From Streptomyces sp. AC1-42W (GTDB taxonomy: Bacteria; Actinomycetota; Actinomycetes; Streptomycetales; Streptomycetaceae): a stretch of DNA of 64,000 bases. The position numbers and the translations under genes were made by a program. Location of the stretch: positions 1,074,001-1,138,000 of the forward strand of contig NZ_QKWY01000001.1 of NCBI RefSeq assembly GCF_003248355.1. Direction: 5' to 3'. This document shows, piece after piece, positions 46,683 to 54,404 of this stretch; within the stretch, counting starts at the first letter, position 1, and every line of letters begins with the position of its first letter. The notes below the pieces were generated by a model. The model saw nothing but the letters and a program-made list of their open reading frames with translations, had not been told where the DNA came from and did not search any database.

Positions 46683-47840
46683 TTGGCGGGTTCGACCGAT
46701 TTCGACCTGTACCGTCCGGCCGAGGAGCACGAGCTGCTCCGTGAGACGGTGCGTGCGCTCGCCGAGGCGAAGATCGCCCCGCACGCGGCCGCGGTCGATG
46801 AGGAGGCCCGCTTCCCGCAGGAGGCGCTGGACGCCCTGACCGCCGCCGATCTGCACGCGGTGCACGTACCGGAGGAGTACGGCGGCGCCGGCGCCGACGC
46901 GCTCGCCACGGTCATCGTGATCGAGGAGGTGGCCCGTGCCTGTGCCTCCTCCTCGCTGATCCCGGCCGTGAACAAGCTCGGCTCGCTCCCGGTCGTCCTG
47001 TCCGGCTCCGAGGCCCTGAAGAAGAAGTACCTGGGCCCGCTGGCCAAGGGCGACGGCATGTTCTCGTACTGCCTCTCCGAGCCGGACGCGGGCTCCGACG
47101 CGGCCGGCATGAAGACCCGCGCCGTGCGCGACGGCGACTTCTGGGTCCTCAACGGCGTGAAGCGCTGGATCACCAACGCGGGCGTCTCCGAGTACTACAC
47201 GGTCATGGCCGTCACCGACCCGGAGAAGCGCTCCAAGGGCATCTCGGCCTTCGTCGTCGAGAAGTCCGACGAGGGCGTCTCCTTCGGCGCCCCCGAGAAG
47301 AAGCTCGGCATCAAGGGCTCCCCGACCCGCGAGGTCTACTTCGACAACGTCCGCATCCCCGCCGACCGCATGATCGGCGAGGAGGGCACCGGCTTCGCCA
47401 CCGCGATGAAGACCCTGGACCACACCCGCATCACCATCGCGGCCCAGGCCCTCGGCATCGCGCAGGGCGCCCTCGACTACGCCAAGGGCTACGTCAAGGA
47501 GCGCAAGCAGTTCGGCAAGCCGATCGCCGACTTCCAGGGCGTCCAGTTCATGCTCGCCGACATGGCCATGAAGCTGGAGGCCGCCCGCCAGCTCACCTAC
47601 GCGGCTGCCGCCAAGTCCGAGCGTGTCGACGGCGACCTGACGTTCTTCGGCGCCGCCGCCAAGTGCTTCGCCTCCGACGCCGCCATGGAGATCACCACCG
47701 ACGCGGTCCAGCTCCTCGGCGGCTACGGCTACACCCGCGACTACCCGGTGGAGCGCATGATGCGCGACGCCAAGATCACCCAGATCTACGAGGGCACCAA
47801 CCAGGTCCAGCGCATCGTCATGGCAAGGAACCTTCCCTAG
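46683..47840 (+). CDS. acyl-CoA dehydrogenase
   Basis: 385 residues, typical size. FAD/substrate motifs SYCLSEPDAGSDAAGM, WITNAGVSEYYTVMA, LDHTRITIAAQALGIAQGA and the catalytic Glu in QIYEGTNQVQRIVMARNL are present. It introduces a trans-2 double bond into acyl-CoA. The TTG at 46683 was chosen because GGGGAG lies 8 bases upstream; an in-frame GTG at 46674 overlaps that site. The 3' end holds the left copy of a 32-bp direct repeat that brackets the following 2.7 kb, so the end of this gene is an integration or recombination target. Confidence 0.95.
   Translation: MAGSTDFDLYRPAEEHELLRETVRALAEAKIAPHAAAVDEEARFPQEALDALTAADLHAVHVPEEYGGAGADALATVIVIEEVARACASSSLIPAVNKLGSLPVVLSGSEALKKKYLGPLAKGDGMFSYCLSEPDAGSDAAGMKTRAVRDGDFWVLNGVKRWITNAGVSEYYTVMAVTDPEKRSKGISAFVVEKSDEGVSFGAPEKKLGIKGSPTREVYFDNVRIPADRMIGEEGTGFATAMKTLDHTRITIAAQALGIAQGALDYAKGYVKERKQFGKPIADFQGVQFMLADMAMKLEAARQLTYAAAAKSERVDGDLTFFGAAAKCFASDAAMEITTDAVQLLGGYGYTRDYPVERMMRDAKITQIYEGTNQVQRIVMARNLP
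47777..47808. repeat. 32-bp direct repeat, left copy (attL-like)
   Basis: Begins CACCCAGATCTACGAGGGCA and is identical over 32 bases to 50452-50483. It lies in the acyl-CoA dehydrogenase gene and encodes the catalytic QIYEGTNQV segment. Confidence 0.9.
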
Positions 47841-48354
47841 CAGGGTTATAGCCAGTGACCTGCACAGACAACGCGGCCCCCGGCGCGACGCCGGGGGCCG
47901 GGCAGGCCAGGCGCGGTGCGGCACGGTTCGGAGTGCACGTCACCAGAGCTACGGAGAGAAATGCCGGCCTCTCCAGGTAGAAGCCGTGGGACACGTCTCC
48001 ACCCCAGCCCAGCCGATCGGCAGCGGAGCGGACCAGCAGCGCCAGCCGGGTACTGTCGCGGTCCGACTCGGAGGAGAACCGGGGCGCATACTCCGCCAGT
48101 CGATGCCCGAGCCATTCCGCCGCTTCCTTCGGCTCCTCCCAGGTGCCCCGCACGAGCTTCGCGGGTTTGATCAGCCAGTGGACCGCTTCCAGCGGTGGCA
48201 GGTCCACGGTTGGGAACTCCGCCTTCACTTCCCTGTACCGCTGGGCAAGCTCCGGCTTATCGGCCGGTGGTGGATCAGGGTGCGGCGGCCGCCTCAGCGC
48301 CTCGTCATCGAACCGTTGCTTGGAGCCGGTCCACAGGTAGCCGTGGTGGTGCAA
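47818..48354 (-). CDS. hypothetical protein, probably with a replaced C-terminus
   Basis: 178 residues from a TTG (an in-frame stop lies five codons upstream). The first 140 residues look like a real soluble protein (DDEALRRPPHPDPPP, EAVHWLIKPAKLVRGTW, RLGWGGDVSHGFYLERP). The last 35 residues are encoded by DNA that also forms the terminator and 3' end of the opposite dehydrogenase gene, which suggests the native stop was lost in the recombination that made the repeat-bounded insert. No family recognised. TTG start is uncertain; the N-terminus may also be truncated. Confidence 0.55.
   Translation of the reverse strand: MHHHGYLWTGSKQRFDDEALRRPPHPDPPPADKPELAQRYREVKAEFPTVDLPPLEAVHWLIKPAKLVRGTWEEPKEAAEWLGHRLAEYAPRFSSESDRDSTRLALLVRSAADRLGWGGDVSHGFYLERPAFLSVALVTCTPNRAAPRLACPAPGVAPGAALSVQVTGYNPAREGSLP
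47874..47900 (+). terminator. terminator of the acyl-CoA dehydrogenase gene
   Basis: CGGCCCCCGGCG pairs perfectly with CGCCGGGGGCCG around a 3-base loop, 33 bp past the stop. Confidence 0.8.
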
Positions 48355-48445
48355 CTGTCGTCCCGTTCAGTGCAAGAAGAAGAGGGGCGCCCAACCGGTC
48401 CTGCCTCTCGGGGGGAGTCAGGACCGGGGGCGCCATGGACGGCCG

Positions 48446-48676
48446 TCAGGCGGACAGGCCGAAGCGGGCCGGGTCGATACCGGCCGCGTTCAGTTCCTCG
48501 GTGCTGAAGCGCAAAGGCTCCGCACCGGGGCGCTTGCTGTCGCCCATCGCCCACGCGTGGGGGCCGATCTTCGCCAGCGTGGCGCAGGACTCGCCATCCG
48601 GATGCGTGCTGCCCCCGCACGCCTTGTAGAACGTGGCGCCGTCGATGGGCAGGCTGTACAGGTCGGTTCCGGGCAT
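48446..48676 (-). CDS. DUF397-like small protein
   Basis: 76 residues. Pattern FYKACGG...CATLAKIGPHAWAMGDSK...PLRFSTEEL resembles the DUF397 proteins that accompany WhiJ-type regulators in Streptomyces. AGGAAGGA precedes the ATG. It lies downstream of the XRE/DUF5753 gene in the insert; these small proteins are thought to modulate the regulator. Confidence 0.72.
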   Translation of the reverse strand: MPGTDLYSLPIDGATFYKACGGSTHPDGESCATLAKIGPHAWAMGDSKRPGAEPLRFSTEELNAAGIDPARFGLSA

Positions 48677-48789
48677 GGGTGTTCCTTCCTGTGAGATCAG
48701 TGCTGGGGGGAGAGAATTTCCGTGTCCGCCCCATGCCGCCGTCCTTTCGGTCGGCACGAGTACATCCTCGGGCCATCACCGAGGAACCT

Positions 48790-49620
48790 CTAGCCCGTTT
48801 CCTGTTGCCTCAAGAAGTCGTCCCGGAGCCCTGCGACAAAGCGCCTCATTTCCTCGCCCGTGACGGCCGCGCCCTCGAAGCCGGCGAACTTGTTCACGTA
48901 CAGCTCGACGTCCCTGGCTTCGGTAGTGGTGATCTCGGCGTGCGGGATCTCGATAATGGCCAGGTTGGTGTCGAAGAGAACGAACGAGGAACTGGGCAAG
49001 TCGGTCATGGGTGCCGACAGGGGAAGCACCCCGATGCTCACGTTCGGCATTCTCGACATGGTGATGAGCTTGTCCAGCTGCGCTGCCAGCATCGAAGGGC
49101 GAACGATTTTCCATCTGAGTACGGACTCGGTGATCACGAACCGAAAGGTTCGGGCGGTGTCGTGCAAGACCTCTTGCCGGAGCAGACGTGCGCCCATCAT
49201 CTTCTCCAGGGCGCCTTGCGTGTAACCGTGTCTGCCAAGGATGGCGCGGGCATACTCGGGGGTCTGGAGCAGGCCGGGAAAGCACGACGGCTGAAACAGC
49301 CGCATGAGGCTCGTTTGGGCTTCTATCGCCCGGATCTCGTCCTGGTGCTTGTGGAGCCCGGTACGCCGCAAGATGCGCCAAGCCGTCGCCTCCGTGGCTG
49401 CCTTGCGGGCAGCTTCGGTGAGTCGGGCCTTGACCTCCTCCGAGACCTCCAAGGCCGTGAGGATGCGCTCCACGTCCATCACACTCGGCGCAAGCGCTTC
49501 GTTCTCGATCTTGCTGAGCTTGCTCGGAGACATGACAGCGCTACGGGCGACCACCTTGGCCTGCCTTCCGCCGGCCTCTCGCAGTTCCCGTAGCGCCCGA
49601 CCGATATTGATGTTGTTCAC
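48790..49620 (-). CDS. XRE-family regulator with DUF5753 (WhiJ-like)
   Basis: 276 residues. N-terminal Cro/C1 HTH (IGRALRELREAGGRQAKVVARSAV, MSPSKLSKIENEALAP) and a C-terminal DUF5753 domain (FQPSCFPGLLQTPEYARAIL, RFVITESVLRW, SIGVLPLSAP, YVNKFAGFEGAAV). The GTG at 49620 overlaps the DUF6879 stop by 4 bases, favouring it over the ATG at 49641. This family includes WhiJ-type developmental regulators. Its ligand or target is unknown. Confidence 0.88.
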   Translation of the reverse strand: MNNINIGRALRELREAGGRQAKVVARSAVMSPSKLSKIENEALAPSVMDVERILTALEVSEEVKARLTEAARKAATEATAWRILRRTGLHKHQDEIRAIEAQTSLMRLFQPSCFPGLLQTPEYARAILGRHGYTQGALEKMMGARLLRQEVLHDTARTFRFVITESVLRWKIVRPSMLAAQLDKLITMSRMPNVSIGVLPLSAPMTDLPSSSFVLFDTNLAIIEIPHAEITTTEARDVELYVNKFAGFEGAAVTGEEMRRFVAGLRDDFLRQQETG

Positions 49621-50147
49621 GCCGGCTTGTGCTGCTCCCACCAGTCGCGGAACGGCACAGCGTTACTCAGGGCTGCGTCTCGACGCTCCAGCCATTCCCC
49701 CGCCTGCTCCTCGGGGATCAGTTCTGCGCCTAGGAACTCCCCGCCATCGCCGTACTGCATGGTCACGACCGAGCTTTCATCGAAGGCCCAGAAGTCCGGC
49801 ACACCCTCCAGCGGGTTCGGCTGTTCGGTGGTGTCGAGGATGAAGAACTCTTCCCCGGCTTCTTGGTTCCGGAGATAACCCCAACCGAGCTCGAACCGCA
49901 GGTAATCACTCAGGGGGCGAGCCAGGATGTGCACGCGGTACATGCGCTTACCGGCTTGCGTGGCATCTCGTACGGTCGTGACCCAACCGGCTGACTTGTA
50001 CTCTTCCGGCTGCGGCCTACCGGCCAAGAATACGTGGTAGGCGTCGACTCCGCCCGATTTGCTGTAATCGTCCAGGGTCTCAAGCCGGAATGCTTCCCGC
50101 TGAAACTCAGTGAAGAGCTTTCCGAATTCGTCAGGCGAGATGTTCAC
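49617..50147 (-). CDS. DUF6879-family protein
   Basis: 176 residues, rich in aromatic residues (AFRLETLDDYSKSG, RMYRVHILARPLSDYLRFELGWGY, FWAFDESSVVTMQY). It matches the family usually encoded directly before XRE/DUF5753 regulators. Role unknown; its fixed linkage with the regulator suggests a functional pair. It overlaps the preceding small gene by 17 bases and the next by 4. Confidence 0.8.
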   Translation of the reverse strand: MNISPDEFGKLFTEFQREAFRLETLDDYSKSGGVDAYHVFLAGRPQPEEYKSAGWVTTVRDATQAGKRMYRVHILARPLSDYLRFELGWGYLRNQEAGEEFFILDTTEQPNPLEGVPDFWAFDESSVVTMQYGDGGEFLGAELIPEEQAGEWLERRDAALSNAVPFRDWWEQHKPA

Positions 50148-50337
50148 GGGCCACCCTCAGAATCAGCGACATAGGGACACGCACGGCGGTTTCGTTGTTC
50201 GGTAGCTGCATGGTGGTGAGCGCTTCCTCGTCATCCACCTTGAAGCCCTGTACCAAGACGCTCCCCGTCCCCTCTATCGCCCACACGGTCGGGCACGGTC
50301 CCTCGTCGCACTCGCTTACGAGCTGATTGAGCTTCAC
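50131..50337 (-). CDS. small protein, first gene of the WhiJ-like cassette
   Basis: 68 residues from a GTG preceded by AGGGGG: SECDEGPCPTVWAIEGTGSVLVQGF followed by LPNNETAVRVPMSLILRVA. Similar small proteins head DUF6879-XRE-DUF397 cassettes. Function unknown. Its promoter must lie between it and the right direct repeat. Confidence 0.72.
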   Translation of the reverse strand: MKLNQLVSECDEGPCPTVWAIEGTGSVLVQGFKVDDEEALTTMQLPNNETAVRVPMSLILRVAREHLA

Positions 50338-50438
50338 TGGCTGACCCCCTGCGTAGGCTGGTGTCCCGTTCGATCCTCGCGACGCCGTGACAGACGGGTC
50401 AAGGTGGCCCAGTTGAGAGAACAGGAAACTCGGCACGC

Positions 50439-50454
50439 GTGCGGCATGCCGCAC
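50439..50454. repeat. 16-bp perfect palindrome abutting the right direct repeat
   Basis: GTGCGGCATGCCGCAC, overlapping the first three bases of the right 32-bp repeat copy. It could be a recombinase-binding site or the operator of the minus-strand cassette. Confidence 0.6.
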
Positions 50455-50483
50455 CCAGATCTACGAGGGCACCAACCAGGTCC
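50452..50483. repeat. 32-bp direct repeat, right copy (attR-like)
   Basis: Identical to 47777-47808. The bases after it do not continue the dehydrogenase coding sequence but lead into the kinase gene upstream region. Confidence 0.9.
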
Positions 50484-50568
50484 CCGGCCCCGGCGGCCCG
50501 GGTTCGCGCCGTTGTTAGGCTGCTGTCGCGGGTCGGTGCGGCACGGCGGGGGAGCGGGGCGGGACCAG

Positions 50569-52131
50569 GTGACGGAGACATTCCAGCCACTTCAGGAGAC
50601 CGACCCGGTGGTGGTGGGCGGCTACCGGCTCGCCGCCCGGCTGGGCGCGGGCGGCATGGGCCGCGTCTACCTCTCGCACACCGAGGGCGGCCGGCCGGTG
50701 GCGATCAAGGTCGTACGCCCGGAACTGGCCGACGACCCGGACTTCAGGAAGCGGTTCCGCCGGGAGGTCCGGGCGGCCCGCCGGGTACGCGGCGCGTACA
50801 CGGCCGAACTGCTGGACGCCGACCCGGACTGCGCGCAACCCTGGCTGGCCACGCTGTACGTGCCCGGCCCCTCCCTCTCCCAGGCCGTGGCCCGGCGGGG
50901 CCCCCTGCCGGTGCCCGCCCTGCTGTGGCTGATGGCGGGCACGGCCGAGGCGCTCCGGGCCATCCACGCCGAGGGCATCGTCCACCGCGACCTGAAGCCG
51001 TCGAATGTGCTGCTGGCCTCGGACGGGCCGCGCGTGATCGACTTCGGCATCGCCCTCGCCGCCGACGCGACGGCGTACACGGCGACGGGACACCCGCTCG
51101 GCACGCCCGCGTACATGGCCCCGGAACAGGCGTCCGTACAGCGGATCACGGCGGCGACCGATGTCTTCGCCCTCGCCCAGACCGCCGCGTTCGCGGCGTT
51201 GGGCAGGCCGCTCTACGGGGACGGCCCCGGCGTCGACGTGCTGTACCGGATCGTCCACTCCGAGCCCGAACTGGCCCTGCTCCCCGAGTCGTTGCGGCCC
51301 CTGTTCGCCCGGTGTCTGGCCGCCGACCCGGCGGAGCGGCCCGCTCCGGCGGAGATCGTGGAGTGGTGCAGGCAACGGCTGGGGGCGGCCACCGGGGCGG
51401 ACGGGGTGCCCGCCGTGTGGCGGGAGATCGGCGGACCGGAGAGCGAGGTCCCGCCCCCGGTGCCCGAGGCGACCCCGGCGCAGCCGGAGCCACCGGCCGG
51501 GCCCGCGACGCCCGGACCGGCGCCGGACGGGCGCCGCGCCCGCAGACGGCGCGCGGCGCTGGTGTCGGCGGTCGGCGCGGTGAGCGCGCTGCTGGCCGCG
51601 GTCCTGGCCTGGCAGACCGTGGGCCCCGGCGGCGGTGACGCACACCGGGACACCGCGGGAACCCCGGCCGCCCCGAGCAAGGACACGGACACCGGGGGCG
51701 CCACGCGAAAGGCATCCCCGACGCCGACCCCGTCCCCCTCGCCCAGCGAGCCGCTCCCCGAGCCGTACCCGATGGTCATGCTCAGCGCGCAGCGCTCACT
51801 GAACCTCGCGGACCCGGACGTGCCGCTGACGAACAGCAAGGGCGAGGTCCGCTTCGGCTGCGGGACGAACGGCTGCGCGCTGATGAGCGACGAGAGCGTA
51901 TTCGCCCAGCCGAGCGACAAGCCGGGCACCACGCTCGACTACTGCCGCCGGCGGTTCACCTACGAGAAGGCGCACCGGCTTCCCACCGCCGTCGTCGCCA
52001 ACGGAAGCGAGATCTGCATCAAGAACCCCTCGGGGGATATCGCGCTGTTCGTGATCGCGACGAAGTCGACCGCGGTCCCCGCGAGCGCCTTCCTCCTGGG
52101 CGACATCACGGTCTGGCGAGGAGCGGTCTAG
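50569..52131 (+). CDS. membrane Ser/Thr protein kinase (PknB-type, no PASTA)
   Basis: 520 residues. Kinase domain about 15-280: Gly-loop LGAGGMGRVY, Lys in VAIKVV, catalytic HRDLKPSNVLL, VIDFGIA and GTPAYMAPEQ. A Pro-rich linker, one membrane segment (AALVSAVGAVSALLAAVLAW) and an extracellular domain of about 130 residues with two Cys pairs follow (FGCGTNGC, YCRRRF, ICIKN). The GTG at 50569 starts VTETFQPL; upstream in-frame codons run back across the direct repeat and are unlikely coding. It should phosphorylate cytosolic substrates in response to an extracellular cue. The 3' end overlaps the convergent gene by 4 bases. Confidence 0.9.
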   Translation: MTETFQPLQETDPVVVGGYRLAARLGAGGMGRVYLSHTEGGRPVAIKVVRPELADDPDFRKRFRREVRAARRVRGAYTAELLDADPDCAQPWLATLYVPGPSLSQAVARRGPLPVPALLWLMAGTAEALRAIHAEGIVHRDLKPSNVLLASDGPRVIDFGIALAADATAYTATGHPLGTPAYMAPEQASVQRITAATDVFALAQTAAFAALGRPLYGDGPGVDVLYRIVHSEPELALLPESLRPLFARCLAADPAERPAPAEIVEWCRQRLGAATGADGVPAVWREIGGPESEVPPPVPEATPAQPEPPAGPATPGPAPDGRRARRRRAALVSAVGAVSALLAAVLAWQTVGPGGGDAHRDTAGTPAAPSKDTDTGGATRKASPTPTPSPSPSEPLPEPYPMVMLSAQRSLNLADPDVPLTNSKGEVRFGCGTNGCALMSDESVFAQPSDKPGTTLDYCRRRFTYEKAHRLPTAVVANGSEICIKNPSGDIALFVIATKSTAVPASAFLLGDITVWRGAV

Positions 52132-53024
52132 CGCCCGCGCAGGCGGTTCCAGAACCCCGGCTTCCCCGTTTCCGCAGGACGGGCCGGCCGGACGTCGAGC
52201 GACCAGTCCCCGTCCCCTTCGACGACCCCCAGCACCAGCGGCCCTTCGGGGAGCGCCCCCGCGGCCTCCGGGCGCCGGTCCGCCTCGCTCACCAGCGTCT
52301 GCGGGTACGTGGTGGCGCCGCCGGGACGACGCGGCCTGTGGCCCTCGACGCGCAGCGACCCGCTCCCCGACGCCGAGTGCGCCCGCAGGACCAGCTCGCC
52401 CGCGGGCCCGGTGTGGAGCAGGACGTCGGCGCCCCGCCCGGTGGCCCCCTCGCCGAGCGCACGCACCGCGCCGAGGGACCGGATCACGATCACCCACTCG
52501 TCCCGGCTGTCGCACTGGACGCGGAAGCGCAGGGGGTACAGGTTGTCGCACCACATCACCCGCCGGCCGAACCGGAGGGGCGGGTGGCCGCCGCCGAAGT
52601 GGACGGCCTCCCTGCCGTTCCAGTCGAGGGAGTCCAGCAGGAAGAGGCCCGAGCCCGTCCGGGCGACGTCGACCAGGACGTAACCGGCCGGAGGCGTCTC
52701 CTCCATGGCGAACACGGCGTCGCCCCCACCCGCGTACACGATGTCCTCGAACTCCCCGCCGAGGACGCGCGCGGCTGCGGCCGTCTCGGCGGACGGGGCG
52801 GGCGACGGCGCGATCAGCCCGGCCCACCGTCCGCCGTCCGCGAGGCCGATCCGGCGCGGCGGCCGCGCGGGGACCTCTGCCCGCGCCCCGCCCGTGGAGA
52901 CGGAGCCCGCGCCCGGCCCCGACGACTTCCCGACGACTCCGTGCGGAATCTCCGGCGGAACCGGACCGCCCTGCCCCGGCTGCCCGGAAGCCGCCGGACC
53001 CTCCCCCTTGCTGATCTCTGTCAC
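52128..53024 (-). CDS. hypothetical protein, beta-rich
   Basis: 298 residues. A low-complexity Pro/Gly/Ala N-terminus (1-60) is followed by a predicted beta-rich region (YVLVDVARTGSGLFLLDSL, VMWCDNLYPLRFRVQC, EWVIVIRSLGAVRAL, LVLRAHSASGSGSLRVEG). No signal peptide or membrane segment. I do not recognise the family. GTG start chosen from the end of codon bias; no strong ribosome site. It is convergent with the kinase and may be a substrate or partner, which is a guess. Confidence 0.65.
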   Translation of the reverse strand: MTEISKGEGPAASGQPGQGGPVPPEIPHGVVGKSSGPGAGSVSTGGARAEVPARPPRRIGLADGGRWAGLIAPSPAPSAETAAAARVLGGEFEDIVYAGGGDAVFAMEETPPAGYVLVDVARTGSGLFLLDSLDWNGREAVHFGGGHPPLRFGRRVMWCDNLYPLRFRVQCDSRDEWVIVIRSLGAVRALGEGATGRGADVLLHTGPAGELVLRAHSASGSGSLRVEGHRPRRPGGATTYPQTLVSEADRRPEAAGALPEGPLVLGVVEGDGDWSLDVRPARPAETGKPGFWNRLRGR

Positions 53025-53095
53025 GGCGCCATGCTGACACGAGCCCCCCGCCCTGCACAGGGCCCGGCTCCCGCCCCAGCCGCTGCGGGCGCCGG

Positions 53096-53983
53096 TCATC
53101 CGGGCTGGTGCCCCCCGGCCCGGCAGTCGCGGCACCGGCCCGGCTCCGGGGCGCGGAAGGCGCGGTTGCAGTCGTCGCAGTTCTGGAGCGGGATGACGGT
53201 GGGGGCCGGGCGTTGCCGGACGAGGTCCGCCGGGTCGGGAAGCGGGGGCGGTAGGAGGGCTCGGAGGCGGTGGCGCAGGAGGCGCGCGGGGTGGGTGAGG
53301 GGTGCCGGGAGGTCCGTGCTGAGGGCCCGGCGGATGGTGTCCGGGTCCGCGTCGCGCTCCAGCCAGGCGGCGACCTCCGGTACGAGGGCGGTGATGTCCG
53401 CCCCGGACAGCGTGAGGACGGGGGTGTGGCGGCGCAGGTCCGCCAGGAGCGCGGCGGCGGTGCGGGCGTGGGGGAGGGAGACGGGCCGGGCGCTGGGGGC
53501 GGGCGGCGCGCTGGGCTTCGGCCCGGGTTCCGGCTTCCGGGCCGGAGGAGAGGGCGGGGGCGTCGCGGGGGCGGGGCGCGGTGGGGCGTACGAAGCCGGG
53601 GGGACCGGAGTCGTGGCGTGCGGCCGGTTGTGGGACTCCGTCCGGGTGCGTACGCGGCCGTCCGGCAGGCGTACGCGGAGGCGGCGCAGATAGCCCGCCG
53701 CCTCCAACTCCCGCAGGGCGGCGGCGATCCGCATCTCGCTCTCCGGGAAGCGGGCGGTCAGGGTCTTGATGCCGACGCTCGCGCCCTCGGGCAGCGACTG
53801 GATGTGGACGGCGATCCCGATCGCCAGCAGGGACAGCTCGCTGTGCTGCGCGAGGTGGTTGCCGATGACCGTGAAGCCGGACGTGTGGCGGGAGTTGACG
53901 TGGATGACACCGGAAGTCGGTGTGACGTCGCCGGGGGAACCGGGCGGGGCGCACGGGGGCGCGATAACCTGCTGGGCAGTCAT
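53096..53983 (-). CDS. HTH protein with C-terminal zinc ribbon (WhiJ-cassette associated)
   Basis: 295 residues. A winged-helix domain at about 30-115 (FTVIGNHLAQHSELSLLAIG, VGIKTLTARFPESEMRIAAALRELEAAGYL), a Pro-rich linker, a helical region and a C-terminal ribbon CDDC...CRDC. Proteins of this layout are usually found divergent from XRE/DUF5753-DUF397 pairs, as here. Probably a DNA-binding replication-initiator-like or regulatory protein; the target is unknown. Confidence 0.75.
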   Translation of the reverse strand: MTAQQVIAPPCAPPGSPGDVTPTSGVIHVNSRHTSGFTVIGNHLAQHSELSLLAIGIAVHIQSLPEGASVGIKTLTARFPESEMRIAAALRELEAAGYLRRLRVRLPDGRVRTRTESHNRPHATTPVPPASYAPPRPAPATPPPSPPARKPEPGPKPSAPPAPSARPVSLPHARTAAALLADLRRHTPVLTLSGADITALVPEVAAWLERDADPDTIRRALSTDLPAPLTHPARLLRHRLRALLPPPLPDPADLVRQRPAPTVIPLQNCDDCNRAFRAPEPGRCRDCRAGGHQPG

Positions 53984-54404
53984 CAGGAAGTGGGGCTTTC
54001 TTCCTCGGTGGTCAGGCCCTGCCCGGGGTTACCGTCCCGGTCGGGGCCGACTTGTGTCTGGGGTTGTCGCGGCGAGCATATGCCCGACAACCGACCCCAA
54101 ATCCAGCTCAGTTGCCATTTGTCACCCGCGCGAGTGATCAGCGTTCGTACCGGGTTCGGGTGGGGTGGGGTGGGGTTCTTTCCCGGAAGTTCTTTCAAGC
54201 AGGAGACGTCGTGACGCACCGGGTCGCGGCCGTCCGCGACGTACGACTCCGGGTCGCGGAAACCCGCGACCCGGTGCACGGCCGGTGCGTACGGTGACGG
54301 TGACTGTCCAGCGCTTGTCCGGCGTTGTCCCGGCTGTCCCGCGTGACGCGGGGGGACGTCAGCGGTTGAAGAAGAACGGCACGCACGTCGGAAGTGGGGT
54401 ACGG
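53984..54404. other. 421-bp divergent region with G-quadruplex motif and repeats
   Basis: No credible gene. It contains five G-runs at 54152-54175, a TTCTTTC direct repeat just after, two GGGTCGCGG units (54219-54259) and the hairpin at 54249-54274. It must hold the promoters of the divergent HTH and XRE genes. Confidence 0.5.
54249..54274. repeat. 11-bp inverted repeat in the XRE promoter region
   Basis: CCGGGTCGCGG / CCGCGACCCGG with a 4-base loop, about 130 bp upstream of the XRE start; a further GGGTCGCGG copy precedes it. Operator or leader hairpin. Confidence 0.6.

Larger units (their letters stand above)
47777..50483. mobile_element. 2.7-kb insert bracketed by 32-bp direct repeats, no integrase
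   Basis: The perfect repeats, their location at the 3' end of a conserved gene and the accessory WhiJ-like content point to site-specific integration or a similar recombination event. No recombinase, replication or transfer gene is inside, so it would be a non-autonomous or decayed element. The right copy is followed by sequence unrelated to the end of the dehydrogenase gene. All five genes inside run on the minus strand. Confidence 0.6.

Noticed and set aside
47777..47808. tRNA-type attachment site
   Set aside because: The repeated core is protein-coding (acyl-CoA dehydrogenase active-site segment); no tRNA secondary structure is visible.
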